Below the pieces are notes generated by a model. That model was not told where the DNA came from, made no database searches, and saw only the letters and a program-made list of their open reading frames with translations. 12,994 bases of DNA. It comes from an uncultured Bacillaceae bacterium (GTDB taxonomy: Bacteria > Bacillota > Bacilli > Bacillales > Amphibacillaceae). The stretch lies in assembly GCA_945639745.1 (NCBI GenBank), contig CALZEK010000018.1, forward strand, positions 1-12,994, read 5' to 3'. The position numbers and the translations under genes were made by a program. The first letter of the stretch is position 1; each line of letters opens with the position of its first letter. Below are positions 5,921 to 12,994 of this stretch, one piece after another.

Positions 5921-8335
5921 TTATTTAGTATGGTTACTAGCATTTTTTGCAAAGTGATTTAATTTATCAGCCACTTTTTTATAGACTGTATTGGCCGCGT
6001 ATTCCTTGTTTTCATCAGCTTTCCCTGCAGGCATGCCGGTTAAAATTTCAATCCCTTCTTCAATCGTATGGACTTGATAAATGTGGAAGGAGCCATTTTT
6101 AATTGCTTCAATCACTTCGTCACTTAACATTAAGTTTCGCACATTTTGTGGTGGGATTAAGACGCCTTGTCTACCTGTTAATCCACGCTGCTTACAGACT
6201 TCAAAGAAGCCTTCAATTTTTTCATTCACGCCACCAATGGGTTGAATCATCCCTTTCTGGTTGACAGAACCTGTCACAGCTAAGCCCTGATCAAGAGGAA
6301 GATCTGCAAGGCTAGAGAGGATGGCATAGAGTTCAGCAGCTGAAGCACTATCCCCATCGATACCACCATAGGATTGTTCAAAAGCGATGTTAGCAGTTAA
6401 CGACAGTGGGGTTTTTTGGGCAAACATTTGTCCTAAATAACCACTTAAAATATAGACACCTTTATTATGAATATTCCCACTCATTTTACTTTCACGTTCA
6501 ATATTAACAATGCCCTGTCGTCCAATAAAGGTTGTTGCGGTAATGCGGGACGGACGTCCGAAACTATATTGGCCCATTTGATAAACAGATAAGCCATTCA
6601 CTTGTCCCATTTTAAAGCCATCTGTATCAATTAAAATCGATCCTTGATTAATATTTTCTTGGATTTTTTCTTCATATAAACTTAAACGATATTCACGTTC
6701 TTTGATAGCTTTAAGGACATGTCTTTCTGTGACGATTTGATCTTTGGCCATTTTAGCCCAGGTATCGGCTTCATAAATAATTTCAACAAGCTGATTAAAT
6801 TGTGTCGATAACTTTTCTTGATTGGCGACCAGTCTCACACTATATTCAACCACTTGAGCGACCGCTGTATCATCAAAGGGCAGTAGGTTGTGATTTTGAC
6901 AATGTGTATGAATAAAGCGGGCCATATTATTAATGTTTTTATCATTGAATTTCATTTCAGTATCAAAATCAACTTTTACTTTAAATAATTTACTAAAGTC
7001 TTCCTCATACTGATAAAGTAATTGATATAATTCAAAATTACCGATTAAAATCACTTTGACATCAAGCGGCACAGGGTCAGGTTTAAGCGAAACAGTCGTT
7101 AATAAACCTGCGTGTTCACCGATGTTTTCAATTTGAATCCGGTCATTCAATAAGGTGTGTTTTAAACTTTCCCAGGCATAATTTTTTGAAAATACATCTT
7201 TAGCCTGAATAATTAAATAACCACCATTGGCATGGTGTAAGTAACCTGGCTTAATCTTTGTGAAATCAGTACTCATGACACCCATTCGGCTTTCGTATTC
7301 GGCTTTACCAATTAAATTATAATAGTTGGGGTTATCCGCGTGAATAACAGGTGCCCCAATCGTCTCACTATTATCAACTAGTAAGTTAATGACATAACGA
7401 TTTGAAAACTTATCTTGAGTGGACTGTTTTTGGAGTTGCATTAAGGGATCTTCTTGTTTATTATCTCCTTTGATTAAGAAGTGATCAAGGTGTTTAATAA
7501 TATCAGCTTTAACATCAGTTAAATAATCGATCACATGCTGACATTCTTTAAATTTATCTTCTAAAATATCGATATGGTAACTAATGGCAGAGTCAGCTGT
7601 TTTTCCTTCTAATTTAACTAAGGTTGCTTTTAATTCGCTTTCTATCGCGCGCAATTGTTTCATATGATCATAAATTTTCTCTTGGAGTTTACTTGATTGT
7701 TCATCATAGTTATTAAGCGTTTCTTTATCTAAATTTTTATATTGTTCTTCCGTAATTGGTTTCCCATCAACTAAGGGAACCGTAACAAAACCACGTCCAG
7801 ACATACGAATGACAAAATTGTCTTCTTTTGCAATCGCATCAATCGTATTCACAATGTGATTACTGCGTTGTTGGATTTGTTTAATAATTTGTGACCGTTC
7901 TTTTTGATAACTTTCTTCATTAAATGCTTTTGGAAGGTCTTCATGTAAGTCGATTAATAGTTGTTCCATCTCACTTTGTAGATGTTTTCCCATCCCAACA
8001 GGGAGTTGTAACATTTTAGGACGGTAGGAATCATCAAAGTTATACACATAACACCAATCAAATAATTTTGCGTCTTCTTTGGCGAATTCGTTGATTAATG
8101 TATTTGTAAATGTTGTTTTACCGACCCCGCTATTACCAGCTACATAAATATTGTAACCTTTTTGATTAACGCGGAGGCCAAACTTCATGACAGTTTCAGC
8201 CCGTTCTTGACCAACGATGCTCGTTAGTTTTTCATTTGAATGAGCAATTTTCGGATTAAAGTCCGATGGTAAAACATCTCTTTTTAATTGATCAGGGGAT
8301 AAGGCAGCTTTGATTTTAATCTCATTTGATAACAT
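5921..8335 (-). CDS. Lon-like AAA+ serine protease (AAA_32/LonC type)
   Basis: An 804-residue soluble protease of the Lon family (S16) without the classical Lon N-domain. The N-terminal ATPase part has a Walker A motif GNSGVGKTT (67-75). A long alpha-helical insertion follows (about 135-290), and the AAA module resumes with HHANGGYLIIQAKDVF (367-382) and VILIGNF (sensor-1 Asn433). The proteolytic domain fills about 560-770. The catalytic dyad is Ser663 in DGDSAS and Lys706 in GGVNEK, 43 residues apart exactly as in E. coli Lon (Ser679/Lys722). Length and order fit the Bacillota YcbZ/LonC-like group. The Walker B acidic position seems to be Gln377, which may mean weak or no ATP hydrolysis. AAGGAGGTA precedes the ATG. 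It is a single-gene unit with its own terminator. Its substrates are unknown. Confidence 0.9.
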   Translation of the reverse strand: MLSNEIKIKAALSPDQLKRDVLPSDFNPKIAHSNEKLTSIVGQERAETVMKFGLRVNQKGYNIYVAGNSGVGKTTFTNTLINEFAKEDAKLFDWCYVYNFDDSYRPKMLQLPVGMGKHLQSEMEQLLIDLHEDLPKAFNEESYQKERSQIIKQIQQRSNHIVNTIDAIAKEDNFVIRMSGRGFVTVPLVDGKPITEEQYKNLDKETLNNYDEQSSKLQEKIYDHMKQLRAIESELKATLVKLEGKTADSAISYHIDILEDKFKECQHVIDYLTDVKADIIKHLDHFLIKGDNKQEDPLMQLQKQSTQDKFSNRYVINLLVDNSETIGAPVIHADNPNYYNLIGKAEYESRMGVMSTDFTKIKPGYLHHANGGYLIIQAKDVFSKNYAWESLKHTLLNDRIQIENIGEHAGLLTTVSLKPDPVPLDVKVILIGNFELYQLLYQYEEDFSKLFKVKVDFDTEMKFNDKNINNMARFIHTHCQNHNLLPFDDTAVAQVVEYSVRLVANQEKLSTQFNQLVEIIYEADTWAKMAKDQIVTERHVLKAIKEREYRLSLYEEKIQENINQGSILIDTDGFKMGQVNGLSVYQMGQYSFGRPSRITATTFIGRQGIVNIERESKMSGNIHNKGVYILSGYLGQMFAQKTPLSLTANIAFEQSYGGIDGDSASAAELYAILSSLADLPLDQGLAVTGSVNQKGMIQPIGGVNEKIEGFFEVCKQRGLTGRQGVLIPPQNVRNLMLSDEVIEAIKNGSFHIYQVHTIEEGIEILTGMPAGKADENKEYAANTVYKKVADKLNHFAKNASNHTK

Positions 8336-8375
8336 ACAAATACCTCCTTATAAAACTAAAAGCGATCTTACTTTA

Positions 8376-8404
8376 ATTGTACTATAAGAAAGCGGTTACG
8401 TAAC
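8376..8404 (-). promoter_or_regulatory. Lon-like gene promoter region with a GTTACGTAAC palindrome
   Basis: The minus strand carries TACAAT (8381-8376) as the likely -10, about 40 bp before the ATG. The -35 is poor. A perfect 10-bp palindrome GTTACGTAAC (8395-8404) lies at the expected -35 edge, where a dimeric regulator could act. The -10 assignment is reasonable but not certain. Confidence 0.4.
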
Positions 8405-8440
8405 GGAAAAATGTAAAATAATTGTAATCAAATATTCAAA

Positions 8441-8477
8441 TCATCATAATCTAAAGGATGATGAATTATGGTATAAT
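8441..8477 (+). promoter_or_regulatory. Extended -10 promoter for the small ORF, with an inverted repeat
   Basis: TGGTATAAT (8469-8477) is a perfect extended -10 element (TG-n-TATAAT); no good -35 is present, as is usual for this promoter class. TCATCAT (8441-8447) and ATGATGA (8458-8464) form a 7-bp inverted repeat covering the -35 region, a possible operator. Transcription would start near 8484. Confidence 0.65.
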
Positions 8478-8528
8478 GAAAAAGCTGACTAAAAATGAAT
8501 GTTACTATATATAGAAAAGAGATGGCTT

Positions 8529-8783
8529 ATGACTACAAATGTTATCCCAATTCCAATCACTTATAATCAGAGAAAATTAAATGAACATGGTGAAGGATAT
8601 GTCCCATGTTTGGTATCAGACCGCTGGTTACAATTTCCAGAAACAGCTGTTCATGAGATAAATATACCCGTAAAAATAATGGAAGAAACAGAGGACGGGC
8701 AACCCTTTGAAGTGGGTGAATTATTTTTAAGTAAATCTGATTTGCTTAGAGCTGTCCATGCAGTCAAAATTGAAAATGAATAA
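8529..8783 (+). CDS. Small conserved-looking hypothetical protein
   Basis: I do not recognise this protein. The preferred start is the ATG at 8529 (84 residues, beginning MTTNVIPIPITYNQRK), with a weak purine stretch AGAGATGG before it. The in-frame ATG at 8499 lies only about 15 nt from the expected transcription start and has no ribosome binding site. The protein is soluble and acidic (EETEDGQPFEVGE), has one cysteine (Cys27) and one Trp, and ends in an EN-rich tail. A helix (LSKSDLLRAVHAV) closes it. The body seems beta-rich (LQFPETAVHEINIPVKIMEE). It has its own promoter and a strong terminator, so it is very likely a real single-gene unit. It lies divergently next to the Lon-like protease gene, which gives no firm clue to its job. 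Confidence 0.7.
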   Translation: MTTNVIPIPITYNQRKLNEHGEGYVPCLVSDRWLQFPETAVHEINIPVKIMEETEDGQPFEVGELFLSKSDLLRAVHAVKIENE

Positions 8784-8823
8784 AAAAGTGGCTTTAGTAC
8801 AATTGTACTAAAGCCACTTTTTT
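8782..8823. terminator. Perfect 42-bp palindromic bidirectional terminator
   Basis: The sequence is a perfect palindrome centred between 8802 and 8803, with AATT at the loop, arms GTGGCTTTAGTAC and its complement, and six A and eight T at the edges. It serves both the small gene (plus) and the acyl-CoA synthetase gene (minus), whose stop is 8 bp away. Confidence 0.95.
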
Positions 8824-8830
8824 TTAAATA

Positions 8831-10408
8831 TTATTGTTTACTCTTTTTATCTAAATCTCTTAAAGCAACACGTCTTGTTTTACCTGAAGTTGTTTTAGGA
8901 AGTTCTTTAATAAATTCAATTTCTCTTGGGTATTTATAGGCACCCGTTCTTTCTTTGACAAAATCTTGAATTTCTTTAATTAATGCATCACTCTGGTCAA
9001 CACTATCTCTTAAGACGATATATGCTTTAACGATATTTCCACGTACTTTATGTGGACTTGCAATAACCGCGCTCTCAAGAACAGACGGGTGGCTTTCAAT
9101 CGTATCTTCAACTTCGTGTGGCCCAATTGTATAACCTGAACTGATGATAATATCGTCATTTCGACCTTCAAACCAGAAATAACCATCTTCATCAATTTCA
9201 GCACGGTCACCAGTTACATAATAATCGCCACGTCTTGATGCTTTTGTACGCTCAGGATCCTTGTAATATTCGCGGAATAAAGCTGGGCTATCAATTTTTA
9301 AAGCAATATCTCCAACTTCACCAACCGGAACTGGATTGCCATCATCATCAATGACCGTAACGTCATTACCAGGTGTAGGTTTCCCCATTGAACCAGGTCT
9401 TAACTCTGTGTCTTTCATAATACCTAGTAATAATGTGTTTTCAGTTTGACCATATCCGTCGCGCACATCAAGTCCAAAGTTATTTTTGAAAATATCAATT
9501 ACTTCAGGGTTTAAGGCTTCACCTGCAGATAGTAGATTACGTAATTCAGGGAATTTATAGTCACCTAAATTTTCTTCTGTTGATAGGAATCTGTATTCAG
9601 TTGGTGTACTACAAAGCACATTAACGCCATAATCACGAATTAATGATAAAGTTTTTTGTGGTTTAAAGCGTCCGTTATAAATAAATCCAGTCGCTCCTGA
9701 ACCTAATGTTGCTAAGAAAGGACTCCAAACCCATTTTTGCCAACCAGGTGCAGCAGTTGCCCAAACAACATCACCATCTTGAATATCAAGCCAGTTTTCT
9801 GCAATAGTCTTCAAATGAGCAAAGCCCCATGAATGTGTATGTACAACCCCTTTAGGGTTACCTGTTGTTCCAGATGTGTAAGGTAGGAAGGCAATATCAT
9901 CACGTGTCGTCTTAGCGATAGCTAATTCATCAGATGCATTAGCTTTTAATTCATCTAAGAATTCCCAACCATCGACTGCTTCACCGATAACAAAGCGTTT
10001 GAGTTGATCATATTCCTCCAGTTCGCTGTAAGCGTTCACATACTTATGGTAGGAAACAACGCCATTTACTTCACCATGAGTGACACGATATTGTAAGTCT
10101 TTTTTAGTTAACATTTCAGAACATGGGATAATAACAATTCCTGTTTTTAACGCTGCTAAATAAACTTCATATGCTTCAAAAATACGTGGCACCATAATTA
10201 AAATCTTATCACCTTTTTTTAAGCCACTATTTAAAAAAGCGTTACCTACTTGATTCGTTCTTTTAATTAATTCAGGGTACGTTAATTCTTTTACTTGGCC
10301 ATCTTCGGTTTCAGTAATTAAAGCTTTTCGATTTTCATCATTGGCATAGCGCTCGATTTCCATGAAAATATTATAGTCTTCTGGCGCAATTAAGTCATTT
10401 CGATTCAT
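8831..10408 (-). CDS. Acyl-CoA synthetase, short/branched-chain type (MbcS-like)
   Basis: An AMP-forming acid:CoA ligase of the ANL superfamily, 525 residues. The best start is the ATG at 10408: GGAGG lies 7 nt before it, inside the first codons of the longer reading that would begin at 10423. With this numbering the phosphate-binding motif TSGTTGNPKG is at 178-187, and the adenine motif GYGQTE at 318-323. The hinge region TGDRAEIDEDGYFWFEGRNDD begins at 399. The C-terminal motif PKTTSGK ends in the catalytic Lys510. All are intact, so it should be active. Overall pattern and APGWQKWVW resemble medium/branched-chain acyl-CoA synthetases such as staphylococcal MbcS, which activates isobutyrate and 2-methylbutyrate; the exact acid is inferred. 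It is divergent from the LivG/ligase operon, which suggests a shared role in carboxylic acid use. Confidence 0.85.
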   Translation of the reverse strand: MNRNDLIAPEDYNIFMEIERYANDENRKALITETEDGQVKELTYPELIKRTNQVGNAFLNSGLKKGDKILIMVPRIFEAYEVYLAALKTGIVIIPCSEMLTKKDLQYRVTHGEVNGVVSYHKYVNAYSELEEYDQLKRFVIGEAVDGWEFLDELKANASDELAIAKTTRDDIAFLPYTSGTTGNPKGVVHTHSWGFAHLKTIAENWLDIQDGDVVWATAAPGWQKWVWSPFLATLGSGATGFIYNGRFKPQKTLSLIRDYGVNVLCSTPTEYRFLSTEENLGDYKFPELRNLLSAGEALNPEVIDIFKNNFGLDVRDGYGQTENTLLLGIMKDTELRPGSMGKPTPGNDVTVIDDDGNPVPVGEVGDIALKIDSPALFREYYKDPERTKASRRGDYYVTGDRAEIDEDGYFWFEGRNDDIIISSGYTIGPHEVEDTIESHPSVLESAVIASPHKVRGNIVKAYIVLRDSVDQSDALIKEIQDFVKERTGAYKYPREIEFIKELPKTTSGKTRRVALRDLDKKSKQ

Positions 10409-10440
10409 CTTCTTAACCTCCATAAATAATTATTAGTCAT

Positions 10441-10449
10441 ATCATACCA
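10441..10449 (-). promoter_or_regulatory. Extended -10 promoter of the acyl-CoA synthetase gene
   Basis: On the minus strand TGGTATGAT is an extended -10 (TG-n-TATGAT, one mismatch to TATAAT). No good -35 is seen 17 bp upstream. The start would fall near 10434, giving a leader of about 26 nt before the ATG at 10408 and supporting that shorter start. Confidence 0.6.
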
Positions 10450-10554
10450 TAAATTATTTTTAAATAAATGATTGATGATAATAATCTTAATTTACGCTTA
10501 AACTGTAAAAAAAGCAATAGGTAAATATTGGCTTTAATTGCAAAAGATTCTATA

Positions 10555-10583
10555 TTGACATTACAAGAATGTTTCTGTATCAT
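10555..10583 (+). promoter_or_regulatory. Sigma-A promoter of the LivG/acyl-CoA ligase operon
   Basis: A perfect -35 TTGACA (10555-10560) is separated by exactly 17 bp from the -10 TATCAT (10578-10583, one mismatch). Transcription should begin near 10590, leaving a leader of about 70 nt before the LivG ATG. Confidence 0.85.
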
Positions 10584-10597
10584 TACGTCATTACAAG
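10559..10597 (+). repeat. CATTAC(AAG) direct repeats over the promoter
   Basis: CATTACAAG occurs at 10559-10567 and 10589-10597, 30 bp apart (about three helical turns), and a further CATTAC lies at 10581-10586. The copies overlap the -35, the -10 and the transcription start. Such placement suits a repressor that senses the imported acid or its CoA ester, which is inference. Confidence 0.55.
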
Positions 10598-10622
10598 TTT
10601 TCTGAAAAATTAAAAAGTTTTA

Positions 10623-10636
10623 TGAAACCGCTATCA
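10623..10636 (+). promoter_or_regulatory. cre site (CcpA operator) in the operon leader
   Basis: TGAAACCGCTATCA matches the consensus TGWAANCGNTNWCA at every defined base. It lies about 33-46 bp after the predicted transcription start and 22 bp before the LivG ATG, the position at which CcpA-HPr(Ser-P) blocks elongating polymerase. The operon should therefore be repressed when a preferred sugar is present. Confidence 0.75.
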
Positions 10637-10658
10637 CTTTTGGAAAAGGAGGTTACAT

Positions 10659-11432
10659 ATGGAAAAGATGTTAGAAGTCGATCAAATATCTTTACAGTTT
10701 GGTGGTGTTAAAGCATTAGATGATGTCAGTTATCATATTGAAAAAGGCGAAATTTTTTCACTGATTGGCCCTAATGGAGCAGGAAAAACGAGTATGTTAA
10801 ATTGCATTAGTGGTTTATACACACCATCAGAGGGATCGATTCGTTATCAAGGAAAAGAAATTTTAAATATGAAGCCATATAATAGAACATCGCTTGGTAT
10901 TGCTCGAGCCTTTCAAAATATAGCACTTTTTGCCCAAATGTCAGTGCTTGATAATTTAAAATTAGGGAGACACACTTTAATGAAATCAGGCCCATTTAGT
11001 GGTGGTTTATATTTTGGTAAAGCTGCTAAAGAAGAAATAGCTCACCGAAAAGAAATAGAAAAAGTAATTGAGTTTATGGATTTACAAGATATTCGTCATA
11101 CACCTGTTGGCACTCTCCCTTACGGCTTACAAAAACGAGTTGAAGTAGGACGTGCACTTGCTTTAGGACCTGAGTTAATTTTATTAGATGAACCGATGGC
11201 AGGAATGAATGCTTTAGAAAAAGAAATGATGGCACGGATTATTTTAGATATGAAGGAAATAAAGGGAATGACGGTCGTTTTAATTGAACACGATTTAGGT
11301 GTCGTGATGAATTTATCAGACCACATTGCTGTCCTTGATTTTGGTAAGCAAATTGGTTTTGGTACACCAGAAGAAATTCAAAGTAATCCAGAAGTGATTA
11401 AAGCATATATCGGAGAAGAAGAAATAAGTTAG
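10659..11432 (+). CDS. ABC transporter ATP-binding protein, LivG type
   Basis: A 257-residue ATPase of the branched-chain amino acid/hydrophobic substrate importer family (LivG). Walker A is GPNGAGKT (37-44), the Q-loop is at Gln86 (ARAFQN), and the signature is the LivG variant LPYGLQKRVEVGRAL (153-167). Walker B is LILLDEP (173-179, catalytic Glu178), and the H-loop is His211 in LIEHDLGVV. All ATP-hydrolysis residues are present. AGGAGG lies 6 nt before the ATG. It is the first gene of an operon with the acyl-CoA ligase 15 nt downstream. Partner genes (LivF, two permeases, binding protein) are expected beyond the window. In other Bacillota, Liv-type transporters sit with AMP-ligases of this kind, which points to import of a fatty, aromatic or branched acid rather than an amino acid. 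Confidence 0.9.
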   Translation: MEKMLEVDQISLQFGGVKALDDVSYHIEKGEIFSLIGPNGAGKTSMLNCISGLYTPSEGSIRYQGKEILNMKPYNRTSLGIARAFQNIALFAQMSVLDNLKLGRHTLMKSGPFSGGLYFGKAAKEEIAHRKEIEKVIEFMDLQDIRHTPVGTLPYGLQKRVEVGRALALGPELILLDEPMAGMNALEKEMMARIILDMKEIKGMTVVLIEHDLGVVMNLSDHIAVLDFGKQIGFGTPEEIQSNPEVIKAYIGEEEIS

Positions 11433-11447
11433 AAGAGAGGGACAAAG

Positions 11448-12994
11448 ATGATAAATTCAGATCTAACTTTACCTAAACTTTTAGCTGAAAGGGCAAGCAC
11501 ACACGCAAATAAAGTCGCACTCAGGCAAAAGGATTTAGGCATTTGGAATGAAATGACATGGGGAGAATATTTAAGTCATGCTGAAGCTTTAGCCATTGTG
11601 CTAGAGACAGACTTTGCTTTTAAAAAAGCAGATACAATCATGTTAATCGGTGAAAATCGGCCACAATGGTTATTTTCGCAAATGGCAATCCAAGTTTTAG
11701 GTGGTATCGCTGTAGGCATCTATCAAGAATCATTAACTGAGCAATTAAAATATTACTTAAATGATACCCAAGTAAAAATCGTCATTGTTGAAGATCAAGA
11801 ACAAGTTGATAAACTACTTGAAGTTGAAGCAGAAGCACCACACTTAGAACATATCATTTATTATAACGAACAAGGGATGAGCCATTATGATCATCCTAAG
11901 TTAATAAGTTTAGCATCACTCCTGGCAAAAGGTGAAAGATTACTTGTTAAGGAAAGAGATTACTTCTTAAATAAAGCAAAATCGTTAAGCGGGAATGATA
12001 ACGCTATCATCGCCTATAGTGCGGCAACAACAGGAAATCCTAAAGGAGCACTCCTTACGCACACGAATTTAATTGCTGCTGGAAAGCATTTAGAAGAAGT
12101 AGACAAGATTAATTACCAAGATGATTATTTATCATTTTTACCACTTGCTTGGATCCACGAACAAATCTTAAGTATAACGATACCTTTATTAAAAGGATCT
12201 ATCGTTAACTTTCCTGAAAGACCTAGTACTGTTTTATCTGATTTACGAGAAATCGGTCCACATACATTATTAGGCCCGCCTCGCGTCTATCAAACGATTA
12301 TGTCTAACTTTATTACTCGAATCAATGGGGCATCATGGTTCAAAAAGAAAATTTTCAACTTTTTTAAAAAGCATGGTGACAAGGTCGCACATGCTAAATT
12401 AACAAATGAAAAAGTATCAGCTATGAGTAAGTTTATGTTTAAACTGGGTGATTGGTTGGTTTTTAGTGCGATTAGAGACCACTTTGGTTTAGCCAGAGTT
12501 AAACGCGCTTATATTGCTGGTGCTTCATTAAATAGTGAAGTTTATTATTTTTATCATAGTATCGGAATTAACTTAAAACAAACATATGGTGGAACAGAGC
12601 TTGCTGGGATTGCATTTGTTCAAGCAGACGATGATATCCGTGTAGAAAGTTCAGGAAAGCCCTTACCGCAAACAGAAGTGAAAATTGGCGAGGACAATGA
12701 AATTTTCGTAAAAAACGCAGCTATTTTCGCTCATTATTTAAATGCTGAAGATGATAAAGAAATTATCGATGGTTGGTTATCACTCGGTGATTGTGGTTAT
12801 ATTTCTGATGAAGGTCAGTTAGTTATTTTAGACCGGAAAGAAGATATTATTAAAGCAGACAATGGCGAAAATGTTTACCCGACAGCTGTTGAAAATAAAT
12901 TAAAGGTGAGTCCATACATTCAAGAAGCAATTATAATTGGACAAAATCGTCCTTATTTAACAGCGATGCTTAATATTGATATGACAAGTGTGGG
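11448..12994 (+). CDS. Long-chain acyl-CoA synthetase-type AMP-ligase, cut by the window end
   Basis: An open frame of 515 codons running to the last base, with no stop; the family is usually about 600-640 residues. It is an AMP-forming ligase of the long-chain fatty acid/FadD15-like group, which activates a carboxylic acid to its CoA ester. It begins LTLPKLLAERASTHANKVAL and has GENRPQWLFSQMA (68-80). The phosphate-binding motif is YSAATTGNPKGALLTH (190-205), where the usual SGTTG is AATTG. LPLAWIHEQ (231-239) and TYGGTELAG (379-387) are typical, followed by LGDCGYISDEGQLVILDRKEDIIKADNGENVYP. The catalytic lysine would lie past the window. GAGAGG lies 8 nt before the ATG, 15 nt after the LivG stop, so it is cotranscribed with LivG and under the same promoter and cre. 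Confidence 0.88.
   Translation, partial: MINSDLTLPKLLAERASTHANKVALRQKDLGIWNEMTWGEYLSHAEALAIVLETDFAFKKADTIMLIGENRPQWLFSQMAIQVLGGIAVGIYQESLTEQLKYYLNDTQVKIVIVEDQEQVDKLLEVEAEAPHLEHIIYYNEQGMSHYDHPKLISLASLLAKGERLLVKERDYFLNKAKSLSGNDNAIIAYSAATTGNPKGALLTHTNLIAAGKHLEEVDKINYQDDYLSFLPLAWIHEQILSITIPLLKGSIVNFPERPSTVLSDLREIGPHTLLGPPRVYQTIMSNFITRINGASWFKKKIFNFFKKHGDKVAHAKLTNEKVSAMSKFMFKLGDWLVFSAIRDHFGLARVKRAYIAGASLNSEVYYFYHSIGINLKQTYGGTELAGIAFVQADDDIRVESSGKPLPQTEVKIGEDNEIFVKNAAIFAHYLNAEDDKEIIDGWLSLGDCGYISDEGQLVILDRKEDIIKADNGENVYPTAVENKLKVSPYIQEAIIIGQNRPYLTAMLNIDMTSV

Noticed and set aside
8387..8400. Possible cre site in the Lon-like gene promoter
   Set aside because: It has the central CG but two mismatches at the conserved end positions (T1 and A14), and better explained features (palindrome, -10) overlap it.
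8499..8528. N-terminal extension of the small protein from the ATG at 8499
   Set aside because: No ribosome binding site and only about 15 nt after the expected transcription start; the ATG at 8529 is favoured.
10409..10423. Five-residue longer start of the acyl-CoA synthetase
   Set aside because: Its first codons contain the GGAGG that serves the ATG at 10408.
1..12994. tRNA, rRNA, CRISPR array, insertion sequence or replication origin
   Set aside because: No cloverleaf, regularly spaced repeats, transposase motifs, terminal inverted repeats or DnaA-box clusters were seen on reading.

Overview
The window comes from a low-GC Gram-positive bacterium (Bacillota, most likely class Bacilli). 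The signs are AT-rich third codon positions, strong AGGAGG-type ribosome binding sites, hairpin-plus-T terminators, a ComK homologue, and a sequence matching the CcpA cre consensus. The family cannot be fixed from the sequence. ComK would fit Bacillales, such as a Staphylococcaceae relative, but lactic-acid-type Bacilli are not excluded.

Layout. (1) 1-2285, plus strand: the terminator of an upstream gene, then an OsmC-family protein whose stop overlaps the start of a sodium:solute symporter (ATGA), closed by a bidirectional terminator. (2) 2305-3542: a small XRE regulator on the minus strand, about 400 bp of AT-rich non-coding DNA, then a degraded sugar transferase on the plus strand. (3) 3539-5705, minus strand, the most interesting part: a SigH/ComX-like sigma factor followed with no gap by an amidase_2 endolysin-type protein with two C-terminal SH3-like repeats. 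After a terminator comes a comK homologue. Its reading frame stops early, but a ComK-like C-terminus continues in the -1 frame and would bring the protein to about 196 residues. A perfect AAAA-N5-TTTT box (the ComK recognition element) with a degenerate partner at 8-bp spacing lies upstream of the sigma-amidase pair. (4) 5884-8335, minus strand: a Lon-like (AAA_32/LonC-type) protease with its own terminator. (5) 8472-8823, plus strand: a small unknown protein whose perfect 42-bp palindromic terminator is shared with the convergent acyl-CoA synthetase. (6) 8831-12994: a short/branched-chain acyl-CoA synthetase (minus), divergent from a plus-strand operon with a LivG-type ABC ATPase and a long-chain acyl-CoA synthetase-type ligase that runs off the end of the window. 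This operon has a near-consensus sigma-A promoter, CATTAC repeats over the promoter and a perfect cre in its leader.

How the genes may work together. Region 6 looks like a carbon-catabolite-controlled system for uptake and CoA activation of a hydrophobic or branched carboxylic acid. Region 3 looks like a competence-type regulatory locus in which a cell-wall amidase is hard-wired to an alternative sigma factor and placed next to ComK. That suggests a competence-linked lysis or DNA-release module, possibly silenced or switched at present by the comK frameshift. A remnant of a phage-like element (sigma plus endolysin) is the main alternative. All functional assignments are by reading motifs; no database search was run.
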